This document shows, in pieces, positions 1 through 8,856 of a DNA stretch of 64,000 nt. Each line of letters starts with the position of its first letter. The stretch's first letter is position 1. This stretch comes from a bacterium (lineage in GTDB: Bacteria > BMS3Abin14): assembly GCA_020350725.1 (NCBI GenBank), contig CP070719.1:2514794-2578793 (forward strand), written 5' to 3'. The notes beneath the pieces were generated by a model. That model had not been told where the DNA came from. It worked only from the letters and a program-made list of their open reading frames with translations, and did no database searches. Position numbers and translations under genes: made by a program.

Positions 1-1335
1 TCCGGCCTGGTGCGCGGTCTTTCCAACAAGGAGATCACACCCGAGTTCGCGTCACGTCTGGGAGCTGCTTTCGGCGCCACCCTGCCGGACCGGTCGGCGG
101 TGTCCGTTTCCCGGGGAATTCACCGGGCGGCAAGGATGATCAGCGATGCCCTGAATGCAGGGGTCCTGTCGGTGGGAATCGACGTCCACGATTACGGTGT
201 CGTTCCCATTCCCCTCTCCAGGCACCAGATGACCGGCCAGGGTGAGACGGGCGGCCTGCATGTGCGGCGGTCGCCCTCGGACCCTGAGGTCATGGAGGTC
301 CGCATGTTCCGGGAGGGTGGGCGGGAACTCGCCACCAACGAGAGGAACGAAGTGGACCGTCTCTTTTTTCGCATGGACTTCAAGAGGGCCGGCGTCGAAG
401 GTGCTGGAACCATCAGCTATCCCCACTTTGGAACCGAGTTCTACGAGAAGAGCTACCTGAAGGGGATCAACCGTGAGGCATTATCCAAAAGGCGTATGCG
501 GGTGGTCGTCGATTACTCCCACGGCAGCACGTTGAAAGTCCTGCCCGGTCTTCTGGGCAGGATCGGCGTTGAGGTCATCTCTCTGAACGCACACCTCGAT
601 GAGGAGCGTGCCACCCGGACGACCAAGGAGTTCGACAGGGCTGTCCGCCAGATCTCCGATATCGTAAGGAGGCTCAGGACAAACCTGGGGGCCATTGTCA
701 GCGCAAGCGGCGAAACCCTCTTCCTCATCGACGATACGGGGCGGTGGATCGACGGGGGAAAGGTGCTGCAGATCATATCCCTCCTGTCTTTTCAGACCAA
801 TCCCGGCGCCAAGGTCGCGGTTCCGGTCAGTGCCAGCGGCAACCTCGAGAAGATAGCCGGAGATTACGGCGGACAGATCATCCGGACACCTATTCTGCCG
901 CCCTCGATCCTCGACAGTGCGTCCGCTAACGGAGCCTTCATGGCCGGCAGCGGGGAGGGCGGGATCGCCTTTCTCGGATTTCACCCCTCCTTCGATGCCA
1001 TGTACGGCCTCGGTAAGATCATCGAGATGCTGGCCGTCACGGGACGTTCACTCAGTGATCTGGTTGACTCGCTCCCTGAGGCCTATCTGCAGCGCAGCAT
1101 CGTCCCCTGTCCATGGGAGATGAAAGGACAGGTCATGAGACGGCTCGTGGAGGAATTGGGCGAGGAGGTAAAGGATAACGAGGGGGTCCGGTTCGTCGAG
1201 GACGGCGGGTGGATCCTCATCTACCCCAGCTCCAACCACGCCTGTTTCAACATATTTGCCGAGAGCTCCAAGCGGGACCTGACCCGGAACCTGGTGAAGA
1301 AGTGGTCCAGGAAGGTCGAGGAGATGCAGGATTGA
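1..1335 (+). CDS. Phosphohexomutase-like C-terminal part of a probable nucleotidyltransferase/phosphomannomutase fusion (5' end outside window)
   Basis: The frame is open from base 1, so the true start lies upstream and 444 residues are visible. The segment reads as an alpha-D-phosphohexomutase module: it opens with a 'GLSNKEITPEFASRLG' type linker and continues through the mutase subdomains to the C-terminal 'EDGGWILIYPSSN' region. In standard mutases the first domain carries a phospho-serine loop; here the corresponding N-terminal part (SRGIHRAARMI, then HDYGVVPIP) shows no evident TASHNP-like active loop. This layout matches the mutase-like tail of fused sugar-1-phosphate nucleotidyltransferase (mannose-1-phosphate guanylyltransferase type) proteins known from deltaproteobacteria and cyanobacteria, where the nucleotidyltransferase would lie upstream. 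Mutase activity is doubtful from the visible sequence. ftsB follows after about 90 bp. Confidence 0.75.
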   Translation, partial: SGLVRGLSNKEITPEFASRLGAAFGATLPDRSAVSVSRGIHRAARMISDALNAGVLSVGIDVHDYGVVPIPLSRHQMTGQGETGGLHVRRSPSDPEVMEVRMFREGGRELATNERNEVDRLFFRMDFKRAGVEGAGTISYPHFGTEFYEKSYLKGINREALSKRRMRVVVDYSHGSTLKVLPGLLGRIGVEVISLNAHLDEERATRTTKEFDRAVRQISDIVRRLRTNLGAIVSASGETLFLIDDTGRWIDGGKVLQIISLLSFQTNPGAKVAVPVSASGNLEKIAGDYGGQIIRTPILPPSILDSASANGAFMAGSGEGGIAFLGFHPSFDAMYGLGKIIEMLAVTGRSLSDLVDSLPEAYLQRSIVPCPWEMKGQVMRRLVEELGEEVKDNEGVRFVEDGGWILIYPSSNHACFNIFAESSKRDLTRNLVKKWSRKVEEMQD

Positions 1336-1425
1336 GAGGCGGGCGATCCCGTCAGGGGATTTTTTGAAGGTCGGCATTTCCGGCGGGGTGTGGTATACGT
1401 TCTGGGATCACCGGGCGGAACCGAG

Positions 1426-1731
1426 ATGATGAAGAGAGGGAAGAACATAGTGATGGCCGTCCTCGCAGTGGCGCTGACCGCCGTTCTGGTTTACGGCTTT
1501 GCGGGCCCCCAGGGGTTCATCCGCCTCAGCCAGATGGTCCACCGCAGGAACGACCTCAGGACCAGGGTCCAGGATCTTGAGAGGACCAATGCGGTGATCG
1601 CCAGGGAGATCGACCTCCTCCGCTCCGATGAAGGGACCATTGAGGATCTGGCCAGGACGCGTCTGGGAATGGTAAGGTCCGGTGAGATCGTCTATATCTT
1701 TCCCGAAAAAGGCGAGGACGCGGGGAAGTGA
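1426..1731 (+). CDS. ftsB: Septum formation initiator FtsB/DivIC family protein
   Basis: This is a 101-residue bitopic membrane protein with a short cytoplasmic N-terminus, one transmembrane helix (about residues 7-25, VMAVLAVALTAVLVYGF), then a coiled coil (RTRVQDLERTNAVIAREIDLL) and the DivIC-type end 'EDLARTRLGMVRSGEIVYIFP'. FtsB links FtsL and FtsQ in the divisome at the inner membrane. I start it at the first of two adjacent ATGs (1426, 1429); a GTG 36 bp upstream is open but gives a less typical N-terminus. Its TGA overlaps the GTG start of the next gene (GTGA), indicating translational coupling with the GGDEF protein. Confidence 0.88.
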   Translation: MMKRGKNIVMAVLAVALTAVLVYGFAGPQGFIRLSQMVHRRNDLRTRVQDLERTNAVIAREIDLLRSDEGTIEDLARTRLGMVRSGEIVYIFPEKGEDAGK

Positions 1732-3863
1732 ATTCCGGCATCAGGTGGCCATGGCCTTCGGTCATCCTGATCATTCTGTTCATCCTCTCAGGCGGATTTC
1801 TGTTCTTCCCCTCCCCGGTAGACGGGCTGTCCTGGTACCCGGTCCATCTCCTCACGGCTGCAGCTGTGCTCGGTCTTACCCTGTTCGTACCCGTGGGGAG
1901 GAGAGGGGCAAGGGAGCGCCTCGCAGCCCTTCCCTTCCAGTCCGCGGTCCTGGTCGTCTCCGCGGCCGCGGTCAAGATCCTCCTCGATCGGATCCCCCTT
2001 GTTCCGCTGGTCTTTTTTCTCGCTTTTCCCTTCTCCGTATTCGCCTCGCGCCTGAGCCTGTTCTGGATCCCGGGGGCCGTCCTGGGTGCGATGGCCACTG
2101 GTCTGTGGATCTTCCAGGCGAACCCTTACCTCGCCCAGTGGGCTTCCGCATTCGCCCTTTTCAGCCTCGCTCTGACCTTGGCCATGGCCGGACGCTCGGA
2201 CCGTTATGACTCCCTGCGGAGGAGATACGACAGGATCCTTGCCGACGCCAGGGACATGGGCCGGCGGATCAGCGAACTGGACCTGGACACGGCCGGTCTC
2301 GAGTTCCTCTCCCAGCGGGAGAGGATGAAAACGTCCGCGGTCCTGGAGGAGGATGAGCTTCTTCAGAGGTCCATGGAACTCGGTCGCCATCTGCTGAACG
2401 CCACAGCGGCTATTCTGCTTGTCCCGGAGAATTCCGGCATGTACCGAGTAAGAGCCGCCACCGTATCGAGATCCTACTCCGGGCGGGTCACCAATGAGCC
2501 CATCCCGGGCGACAGCGGGATCATCAGCCTGGCGAGGGAAAGGGGAGGGCATCTGGTCGTCAACGACATCCGCCCCGGATCCCCGATCGTTCCCCTGTAC
2601 AATGACACGGTGCCGGTGAGGTCTCTGATGGTCAAAATCCCCCGCTCGGATCCTTCCGGGGACGGCCGCCACCCGGACCACATCCTTTACTTCGACAGCC
2701 TGCATCAGGATGCTTTCCCCGATGACCCTGTTCTGGAAGCCCGCCTGAACATCTTCTGCGGGTTCCTCTCCCAGATCATGAAAAGAGATTCCCTCCTGAA
2801 GAAAGTCACATGGGAGGTCCGGTCAAAGGCCGCCATCTCCAGGTATGCACAGAGCCTGACGAGAACCCTCGATCCCGAGGAGATCGCCAGGGGGGCCGTG
2901 AAGGCCATCCAGAAGGCCGTCCCGAGATGCGAGGGCGCCGCGTTTCTCCTGAACGACGACCGGGTGGTCGTGGTCTGCGCCAGAGGAGATGCACTCCAGT
3001 CCCTGCAGGGTTCCGTCATACAGAGGACGGAATCAAGCCAGATCGGCCTCCTGTTGAAGGTGGGTCGCGAGATCATCCTGGGAAGCCGGCGCACGAAACA
3101 GTCCCCCTACTTCCACGCGAACGAGAACCTGGGCCGCATAGCCTCCTTCGCCGCCGTCCCCAGTCACATCAACGAGGAGGGCGAGGATCGCCTTTTCGCC
3201 GTTCTGGTGGGCGTCTCCTCCCACGAGGAGGTGTTCGACCGGGAGTCCGTCTCCGATATCAGGGCCATCGCGGACATCACGGCTCAGGCCCTTGCGAACG
3301 CCCTCAAGCACAGGAAGATAGAGGAGCTTTCCCGGACCGACGGTCTGACCGGTCTGCTGAACCACAGGACCTTTCAGGAGGTGCTGGCCAGCAGGATCGA
3401 GAGGGTGGGAAGGGAGTACGAGAGATCCCTCGCTGTTGTGATGGTGGATGTGGACCATTTCAAGGAGGTCAACGACGTCTACGGCCATCCTGTCGGGGAC
3501 GAGGTGCTCAGGGAACTGGCCGGCCTGCTCAAGACCGGCGTGCGTGAACTCGATGCCGTGGCCCGATACGGCGGTGAGGAATTTGCCCTCGTCCTGGACA
3601 ACGTCGACGACCGGATGGCGAGAAAGATCACCGAGAAACTCAAGCAGGCCGTTGATCGGCATGAATTCCGCACGGCCGCCGGTTCCCTCCACCTCACGGT
3701 GAGCATGGGTTACGCCGTTCTCACGCAGGGTGACACCGTCTCCAAACAGGAGATCCTGGACATGGCCGATCGAGCATTGTACAGCGCCAAGAGGGGAGGA
3801 CGAAACCGGACTGTCGATTACCGGGACCTGAAGGGATCGAGCGCCCCAATGGCACGTCCATGA
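1728..3863 (+). CDS. Membrane-anchored GAF-domain diguanylate cyclase
   Basis: The 711-residue protein begins with about five hydrophobic segments (residues ~8-165). Two GAF-like regions follow, around residues 205-350 (after ERMKTSAVLEEDELLQRSMELG) and 365-530. The C-terminal ~165 residues form a GGDEF domain. The active-site motif is GGEEF (RYGGEEFALVLD), and an RELD five residues before it fits the RxxD inhibitory c-di-GMP site, so an active, product-inhibited cyclase is likely. The start is GTG at 1728, overlapping the ftsB stop. Ligand of the GAF domains is unknown. No EAL domain is present. Confidence 0.9.
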   Translation: MNSGIRWPWPSVILIILFILSGGFLFFPSPVDGLSWYPVHLLTAAAVLGLTLFVPVGRRGARERLAALPFQSAVLVVSAAAVKILLDRIPLVPLVFFLAFPFSVFASRLSLFWIPGAVLGAMATGLWIFQANPYLAQWASAFALFSLALTLAMAGRSDRYDSLRRRYDRILADARDMGRRISELDLDTAGLEFLSQRERMKTSAVLEEDELLQRSMELGRHLLNATAAILLVPENSGMYRVRAATVSRSYSGRVTNEPIPGDSGIISLARERGGHLVVNDIRPGSPIVPLYNDTVPVRSLMVKIPRSDPSGDGRHPDHILYFDSLHQDAFPDDPVLEARLNIFCGFLSQIMKRDSLLKKVTWEVRSKAAISRYAQSLTRTLDPEEIARGAVKAIQKAVPRCEGAAFLLNDDRVVVVCARGDALQSLQGSVIQRTESSQIGLLLKVGREIILGSRRTKQSPYFHANENLGRIASFAAVPSHINEEGEDRLFAVLVGVSSHEEVFDRESVSDIRAIADITAQALANALKHRKIEELSRTDGLTGLLNHRTFQEVLASRIERVGREYERSLAVVMVDVDHFKEVNDVYGHPVGDEVLRELAGLLKTGVRELDAVARYGGEEFALVLDNVDDRMARKITEKLKQAVDRHEFRTAAGSLHLTVSMGYAVLTQGDTVSKQEILDMADRALYSAKRGGRNRTVDYRDLKGSSAPMARP

Positions 3864-3888
3864 TAACGCCGTCATCAGGGAGGAAAAA

Positions 3889-4770
3889 ATGCTGAAAGTC
3901 GCCGCAATCCAATTTTCCAGCCAGGGCAGCAAAGGGGAGAATATAGATAAGATGCTGGAACTCTCGACCCTGGCCGTGGAACGGGGAGCCAAACTCATCG
4001 CCTATCCCGAACTGTGCACGACAAGATGGTTCCCTTCGAAGATGAGGCAGGCGAACTTCGATCTGGCCGAGACCATCCCCGGACCGACCGTCGACAGGCT
4101 TTCCCGCTTCGCGGCGGAGAACGACGTCGTGATCGTGTCCCCCATCTTCGAGAGGGGGGGGAGGGGAAAATATTACAACAGTTCCGCCGTGATCGACGCC
4201 AACGGTGCTCTTCTGGGGGTCTACCGCAAGGTGCACGTGCCCCACGTGAAGGGCTGGCACGAGACCTTCTATTTCCTCCCCGGTGATCTGGGTTTCCCCG
4301 TGTTCCACACCAAGGTCTGCCGGATCGGGGTCCAGATGAGCTGGGACCTGTTTTTCCCGGAGGGGACGAGGATATTGGCTCTGAAGGGAGCCCAGCTGGT
4401 GGTCGCTCCCACCTCCAATGCCCATGCCAGCCACGACAGGTGGGAGAGGATGATCGCCGGCAATGCCATCGCCAATGGGGTCTTCTGCCTCAGGGTCAAC
4501 AGGGTCGGCCGGGAGGATAGCCAGTCGTTCTACGGTAAGAGCTTCTGCATGGACCCGCACGGTGACCTGATCCACCGGGCGGCAGGCGGCAGGGATGCCG
4601 TTCACCTGAGCGGCGTCGACCTGGCGGAGATCGACAGAACGAGGGACGAGTGGGCCTTCTTCCGGGACCGGCGGGAGGAGGCCTACGAGGACCTGAAGGC
4701 CCGCTACAGGGGAGCCGACCGGTTGGGGCTCCCCGCCGCCAAATATTCCGGGTCGGTTCTGGGTGATTAG
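3889..4770 (+). CDS. Nitrilase-fold (carbon-nitrogen hydrolase) protein with Ser at the catalytic Cys position
   Basis: The 293-residue protein aligns by eye with N-carbamoylputrescine amidase-like nitrilases. Catalytic Glu is in AYPELCTT and catalytic Lys in YRKVHVPH. The nucleophile segment, normally G-I-C-W-D-x-x-F-P-E, reads VQMSWDLFFPEG, so residue 151 is Ser (AGC at 4339-4341) instead of Cys. The rest of the fold is intact (ALKGAQLVVAPTSN, then NGVFCLRVNRVG). In this superfamily the Cys is essential for the thioester intermediate, so the protein may be a pseudo-enzyme, a binding protein or an altered catalyst. A Shine-Dalgarno AGGAGG lies upstream of ATG 3889. It follows the GGDEF gene by 25 bp. 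Confidence 0.85.
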   Translation: MLKVAAIQFSSQGSKGENIDKMLELSTLAVERGAKLIAYPELCTTRWFPSKMRQANFDLAETIPGPTVDRLSRFAAENDVVIVSPIFERGGRGKYYNSSAVIDANGALLGVYRKVHVPHVKGWHETFYFLPGDLGFPVFHTKVCRIGVQMSWDLFFPEGTRILALKGAQLVVAPTSNAHASHDRWERMIAGNAIANGVFCLRVNRVGREDSQSFYGKSFCMDPHGDLIHRAAGGRDAVHLSGVDLAEIDRTRDEWAFFRDRREEAYEDLKARYRGADRLGLPAAKYSGSVLGD

Positions 4771-4815
4771 GATCTCGGCCAGGGGAAAAGGGACCGACGA
4801 TATAGCCCTGGACGC

Positions 4816-4934
4816 TGGACATGAAACAATGGACATTGGAGGGTAGAGATTAGACATGAGACATTGGAGATTAGAGATTAGAAAATAGAAATTAGACATT
4901 GGAGATTGGCGATTGGAGAATAGAGATTGGAGAT
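4816..4934 (+). repeat. Degenerate short-unit array, 'ATTGGAGATTAGAG' type
   Basis: About 120 bp of A+T-rich sequence in a G+C-rich setting is made of near-repeats such as GACATTGGAG, GATTAGAGATTAG and GATTGGAGAA, mostly direct. The same unit type recurs as a full palindrome at 43029-43196. It lies between the nitrilase-like gene and the secreted protein gene and has no coding sense. Confidence 0.85.
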
Positions 4935-5010
4935 CGGGCAGGGGAGGCCCCCCCTGGGCGTTGAACGCCGGTTGCCCCTTCAGGGGCCTGCCGGTCGGAG
5001 GGCAACGGTA

Positions 5011-5661
5011 ATGAGAAAAGGACCCCGCTCCGTGTTCCCGGTCATCGCTGCCTGCCTCCTGCTGGCGATCGAATGCCGGCCTGTGGCTCCGGGACCCGGG
5101 ATCGAATACGGATTTGCCACCGAAAGGGAGAGGGAGATCTCGGCCGTATTCCGCCGGCACACGGGCCGTGTGGAGGTGTACAGAGGTTATCTGAACGTCT
5201 TCTCGGCCCGCGCACTCTACCTCTCCAGGGAAGTCACGGAGGCGGCCGTGGACTGGGAGGCCGACTCCCGGCTGCTGTCTCCTGAGGCGAAAGAAAGGAT
5301 CTACCGGCTGGCCTCACCGGAGGATGAGCGCTGCATAAGATTCCTCGTCGCCTTCTATGCGCGAGGGAACGGCGTCTCTCTGGAACATCCGGATTCACCG
5401 TGGCAGATTCGTATGGTGGGTCCGGACGGCCGCTACGTCGAGGCCGACCGCATCAGTACGGCCGACACGGTCGGCCCGATCTACCTCAGATTTCTTCCCT
5501 GGGACCTGTCCTGGTCCAAGCTTTACCTCGTGTGTTTCCCCCCGACGGAGGGGGAGGCCGATCCCGATGGAAGGGGTGTCGACCTTCTCTTCACGGGTCC
5601 GGACGGACGGGGCGGCATGCACATCATGACCAGGTCCCATCCTGAGGATAGCGGACCATGA
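5011..5661 (+). CDS. Putative secreted or lipid-anchored protein of unknown function
   Basis: This 216-residue protein has a charged N-terminus (MRKGPRS) and a hydrophobic stretch (VFPVIAACLLLAIEC) typical of an export signal; the Cys at its end follows 'AIE', which is not a canonical lipobox, so lipidation is uncertain. The mature part is a mixed alpha/beta sequence without a family I recognise; the C-terminal half (WQIRMVGPDGRYVEA ... LYLVCFPPTEG) looks like a beta-rich domain. ATG 5011 is chosen because GGAGGG sits at 4997-5002 and the upstream open frame runs through repeat sequence. It overlaps tsaB by 4 bp (ATGA), so it is probably co-translated with it. Confidence 0.65.
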   Translation: MRKGPRSVFPVIAACLLLAIECRPVAPGPGIEYGFATEREREISAVFRRHTGRVEVYRGYLNVFSARALYLSREVTEAAVDWEADSRLLSPEAKERIYRLASPEDERCIRFLVAFYARGNGVSLEHPDSPWQIRMVGPDGRYVEADRISTADTVGPIYLRFLPWDLSWSKLYLVCFPPTEGEADPDGRGVDLLFTGPDGRGGMHIMTRSHPEDSGP

Positions 5662-6356
5662 TCATGGTGGCTGCCGACACCTCGACGCCTTCGCCCAGCG
5701 TAGCCTTTGGCAGGGTGCCGGGAGAATCCGTCGGGAGGTCCCTGGATCCAGGCCGTCCCCACAGCGAAACCCTCCTGCCGGCAATAGACGGATTGCTCAG
5801 GGATTCCGGTGTCGGGAGGGAATCGGTCCAGGCGCTCGCCATAGGCACGGGCCCGGGGATGTTCACGGGGCTCAGGGTGGGGCTGGCGACCTTCCAGGGA
5901 TGGGCCTACACCGCCGGCCTCCCCATCGTCCCCGTTCCGTCACTGGACGCCCTCGCGTGGCCTTACATCCTGGAAGGCAGGAAAACCCTGGTTGTGTCGG
6001 ATGCCCGCAAGGGAGAGATCTATGCCGCCCTGTATGCCGGACTGGGTGAGGACGGTCTTCCGCTCCTTCAGAGGGCCGTCGCCCTTGTCAGGCCGGCCGG
6101 CCTGAGGGAATGGCTCGGGGGGACCGCTGTTCCTGGCACCGTCGCCCTGGGGACGGGGCTGGACCTTGCCGCGCCGGGCCTGGAGGGCCTCGGCGGAATT
6201 AAGCCCTTGCCCGATGCCTGCCCTTACCCCATGGCCGTCCACGTTCTCGACATCGCCTGGAGGCTCCTCGATCTCGACAGGACCGTTTCCCCCTCGGAGC
6301 TGAAACCCACCTATGTCCGGCCGCCGGACGCGATCCCCGCGACCGGGAGAAAATAG
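5658..6356 (+). CDS. tsaB: tRNA t6A37 biosynthesis protein TsaB
   Basis: The 232-residue protein starts with the ASKHA-fold phosphate loop (VAADTSTPSPSVAFG) and carries the TsaB signatures PHSETLLPAIDGLL and 'GTGPGMFTGLRVGLATFQG', the latter diagnostic for the family. TsaB is the non-catalytic partner of TsaD, with TsaE, in making threonylcarbamoyladenosine at A37 of ANN-reading tRNAs in the cytoplasm. Length is normal. It overlaps the upstream secreted-protein gene by 4 bp and is followed after 50 bp by rimI, the usual tsaB-rimI pairing. Later genes in the window (mtaB 46751, trmO 48063) act on the same modified base. Confidence 0.92.
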   Translation: MIMVAADTSTPSPSVAFGRVPGESVGRSLDPGRPHSETLLPAIDGLLRDSGVGRESVQALAIGTGPGMFTGLRVGLATFQGWAYTAGLPIVPVPSLDALAWPYILEGRKTLVVSDARKGEIYAALYAGLGEDGLPLLQRAVALVRPAGLREWLGGTAVPGTVALGTGLDLAAPGLEGLGGIKPLPDACPYPMAVHVLDIAWRLLDLDRTVSPSELKPTYVRPPDAIPATGRK

Positions 6357-6406
6357 GACAGGGGGCGGTCCTTCACGGAGCGGGGGTAGGGGACCGAAAC
6401 GAACGG

Positions 6407-6955
6407 ATGGAAAACAATATACCAAAGTCTGACTTGAGGATCCGGCCCATGATCGCGGCGGACCTCGAAGAGGTTCTCGTCATCGAGGGAGAATCCTTCT
6501 CCCACCCCTGGTCTCGGCGGAACTTCCTGGAGGAGCTGGACAGGGGAACCCTCGGCAGGTGTCTGGTGTCCGAGATAGGAGAGGGTTCGGGAGACGACAG
6601 CCGGGTTTCCGTGGAGATGCGGATCTGTGGTTATATCATGGCATGGTTTGTCGCCGATGAGGTCCACATAACGAATCTCGCGGTGGCATCCCGGCACAGG
6701 AAGCGCGGCGTCGCCCGGAGCCTGATCCAGCGTCTGATAGACGATGCCGTCGGAGAGGGAGCGGGGTGGTGCGTTCTCGAGGTTCGAGAATCCAATCTCG
6801 CCGCCAGGTCGCTCTACGAGGGAATGGGCTTCCATCATCTGGGGGTCAGACGGCGGTACTATCGTAACGGCGAGGATGCCTTGGTGATGGGGAAGGAACT
6901 GAGGGCGCGGACCGAGTCCGATGAACAGGACGAAGACGGAACGGCCGATCCTTGA
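6407..6955 (+). CDS. rimI: Ribosomal-protein-S18-alanine N-acetyltransferase RimI (GNAT family)
   Basis: This is a 182-residue GNAT protein. The N-terminal half has the RimI pattern 'EGESFSHPWSRRNFLEEL'; the acetyl-CoA loop is in VASRHRKRGVARSLIQ (R/Q-x-x-G-x-A form); the C-terminal half has 'LEVRESNLAARSLYEGMGF', typical of RimI. The family acetylates the N-terminal Ala of ribosomal protein S18. Neighbourhood with tsaB supports RimI over a generic GNAT. The C-terminus is extended by an acidic, probably disordered tail (RTESDEQDEDG). Confidence 0.88.
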   Translation: MENNIPKSDLRIRPMIAADLEEVLVIEGESFSHPWSRRNFLEELDRGTLGRCLVSEIGEGSGDDSRVSVEMRICGYIMAWFVADEVHITNLAVASRHRKRGVARSLIQRLIDDAVGEGAGWCVLEVRESNLAARSLYEGMGFHHLGVRRRYYRNGEDALVMGKELRARTESDEQDEDGTADP

Positions 6956-7094
6956 CCGCAGAGTGCACGGGGGAACCCAAGGGGGAGATCCGGGTCCTGG
7001 ATCCGGACCGGCGAACCAGGTCCCGGGGAATGAAGGTGCGCCTGCGTCCTGATTTTTCTTGCTCTTCCCCGCTGTCCGGTTTCCATACTCCTTT

Positions 7095-7143
7095 TTGATC
7101 CACGTCAAAACGGGGCCTGAATCCCTGTGGTATAATTTCGGGA
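7095..7143 (+). promoter_or_regulatory. FNR/CRP-family class II promoter of the octaheme cytochrome gene
   Basis: TTGATCCACGTCAA (7095-7108) fits the FNR-type pattern TTGAT-N4-(A/G)TCAA. A perfect -10 box TATAAT is at 7131-7136, giving a predicted start near 7143; the site centre (7101.5) then falls at -41.5, the class II activator position. No good -35 hexamer is present, as expected for activator-dependent promoters. The leader to ATG 7269 is about 125 nt. The regulator (FNR, Dnr or HcpR-like) cannot be told from the site. Confidence 0.7.
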
Positions 7144-7268
7144 AATAAGGAGCGAGAGACGATCCACGGAAGGGCCAACGGACGCAGGGAGGTGAACGGG
7201 AGAAAAATGCCGTTGAGAACGGGGTTGATGTTCTCCGGATGCAGGAGAACAAAAGGGGAGGGTTATCC

Positions 7269-8603
7269 ATGAGAAAGATCGTTGTCTTTTCACTTGTCGT
7301 CATTATCGTGTCGATGCTTTCTGTGCCTGCTTTCGCCGCGGGCAAATTTTCCGATGAGACCAAGGAGTGTCTGCAATGCCACGATGCAATGCCGGGCATC
7401 GTCATCCAGTGGAGCAAGAGTTCCCATTGGAACGCCGGCGTCGGGTGCTACGAATGCCACAGGGCTGGCAAGGATGACCCCGACGCCATGGAACACAACG
7501 ATTTCACCATTTCCATCATCGTCTCGCCCAAGGATTGCGGGCAGTGCCACGAGAGGGAGACAGCCGAGCAGGAGGCCAGCCATCACGCTGAAGCAGGGAA
7601 TATCATCAACTCGGCCGATGGCCTCCTCGGCCAGACGGTGGGAGGACCGCCTGCGGTTGCTGTGGGCTGTCGTCAATGTCACGGGTCCGTGGTCCTGACG
7701 AATGCAGACGGCAGCCTGGATCCCTCCACCTGGCCCAATACGGGTATCGGCCGCCTCAACCCCGATGGGTCTAAAGGGTCCTGCTCGGCCTGCCACACCC
7801 GGCATAGATTCAGCAAGGAGCAGGCGAGGAAACCGGAGGTCTGCGGTAAGTGCCATCTCGGTCCCGACCATCCGCAGCTCGAGGTCTACGAGGAGTCCAA
7901 ACACGGCATCCTTTACAGGGCCTTCGAGGACGAGCTGAACATGGATCGACCCAAGTGGGTGGCGGGTGAGGACTACTTCGACGCGCCCACCTGCTCATCC
8001 TGCCACATCAGTGCCGGTGGGGGGCAGGGGGTCACCCACGATGTCGGTAAACGGTTGAGCTGGAACCTGCGCGCCCCGGTTTCGAAGAAAATGGAGAACT
8101 GGCAGGAGAAAAGGAAAGACATGCAGGATATCTGTTCCGCGTGTCACGGAGATCCTTTTGTGGCCGGTTTCTACATCCAGCTCGACGAATTTGTGGAGCT
8201 CTACGACACAAAATTCGGCATACCGGCCCAGCAGATCAGGGATCTGCTCATCAACGAGGGCGTCATCCCCAAGGGGAATTTCAACGACGAGATCGATTGG
8301 ATCTACTGGGAGCTCTGGCACCACGAGGGAAGAAGGGCCAGGCACGGGGCTGCCATGTCCGGACCTGATTACGCCTGGTGGCACGGCCTCTACGAGGTGG
8401 CCAAACACTTCTACACGGAATATCTGCCGGCGGCCGAGAGGTTGTCCAGGGAGGCCGGAAAACCAGAGGTCTACGACAGGATCATCAGTGAGTTCATCGA
8501 CAGCGATGAGAGACATGAGTGGTTCACCAAGGGGTTTGACCAGAAAAAACTCGAGAAGATCCAGAAGTACTATCAGGAGAGATACCAGCAGAAGGTTGAT
8601 TAG
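7269..8603 (+). CDS. Octaheme c-type cytochrome, hydroxylamine oxidoreductase family
   Basis: The 444-residue exported protein has a Sec signal (MRKIVVFSLVVIIV ... SVPAFA) and eight CXXCH motifs: CLQCH, CYECH, CGQCH, CRQCH, CSACH, CGKCH, CSSCH and CSACH. After the last haem it carries the HAO-family C-terminal block 'YWELWHHEGRRARHGAAMSG' followed by PDYAWWHG. HAO-family enzymes oxidise hydroxylamine or hydrazine, or in epsilon-HAO-type proteins reduce nitrite or hydroxylamine, in the periplasm. I cannot decide direction from the sequence; an oxidative role would need the cross-linking Tyr. ATG 7269 is preceded by GGGGAGGG (7255-7262). The gene is monocistronic by spacing and has an FNR-like promoter, which favours anaerobic use. 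Confidence 0.88.
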   Translation: MRKIVVFSLVVIIVSMLSVPAFAAGKFSDETKECLQCHDAMPGIVIQWSKSSHWNAGVGCYECHRAGKDDPDAMEHNDFTISIIVSPKDCGQCHERETAEQEASHHAEAGNIINSADGLLGQTVGGPPAVAVGCRQCHGSVVLTNADGSLDPSTWPNTGIGRLNPDGSKGSCSACHTRHRFSKEQARKPEVCGKCHLGPDHPQLEVYEESKHGILYRAFEDELNMDRPKWVAGEDYFDAPTCSSCHISAGGGQGVTHDVGKRLSWNLRAPVSKKMENWQEKRKDMQDICSACHGDPFVAGFYIQLDEFVELYDTKFGIPAQQIRDLLINEGVIPKGNFNDEIDWIYWELWHHEGRRARHGAAMSGPDYAWWHGLYEVAKHFYTEYLPAAERLSREAGKPEVYDRIISEFIDSDERHEWFTKGFDQKKLEKIQKYYQERYQQKVD

Positions 8604-8799
8604 CGGTTGCCCTCGACGGGGAGACGGAGCGGAGATTGTCCGCCCCGTTTCCACCGTCAATGTCGAAGATCCCGCCGCTGAGCGGACCGGGAACACAGCA
8701 GCTGAGGGACCCAACCGGCAGGGGCGAAGGGGGGATTTGAGGCTCCGTGCGAATCTGCTGTATTTATATAGAATAAAAGGTAAAATCGCCTAACCGGCC

Positions 8800-8829
8800 T
8801 TGACATTGAAGGCGGTCAATGCTAATAAT
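8800..8829 (+). promoter_or_regulatory. Sigma70-type promoter of the YdcH/DUF465 gene
   Basis: A consensus -35 TTGACA (8800-8805) is followed after 17-18 bp by TAATAAT (8823-8829) as -10. The predicted start near 8835 gives a leader of about 20 nt ahead of the AGAAGGGG ribosome site and ATG 8857. Confidence 0.75.
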
Positions 8830-8856
8830 CCCGAATATTTTTCCAGAAGGGGTATC

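Noticed and set aside
4927..5010. Upstream extension of the secreted protein gene
   Set aside because: The extension starts in repeat sequence, has no ribosome site and would bury the export signal; ATG 5011 has GGAGGG.
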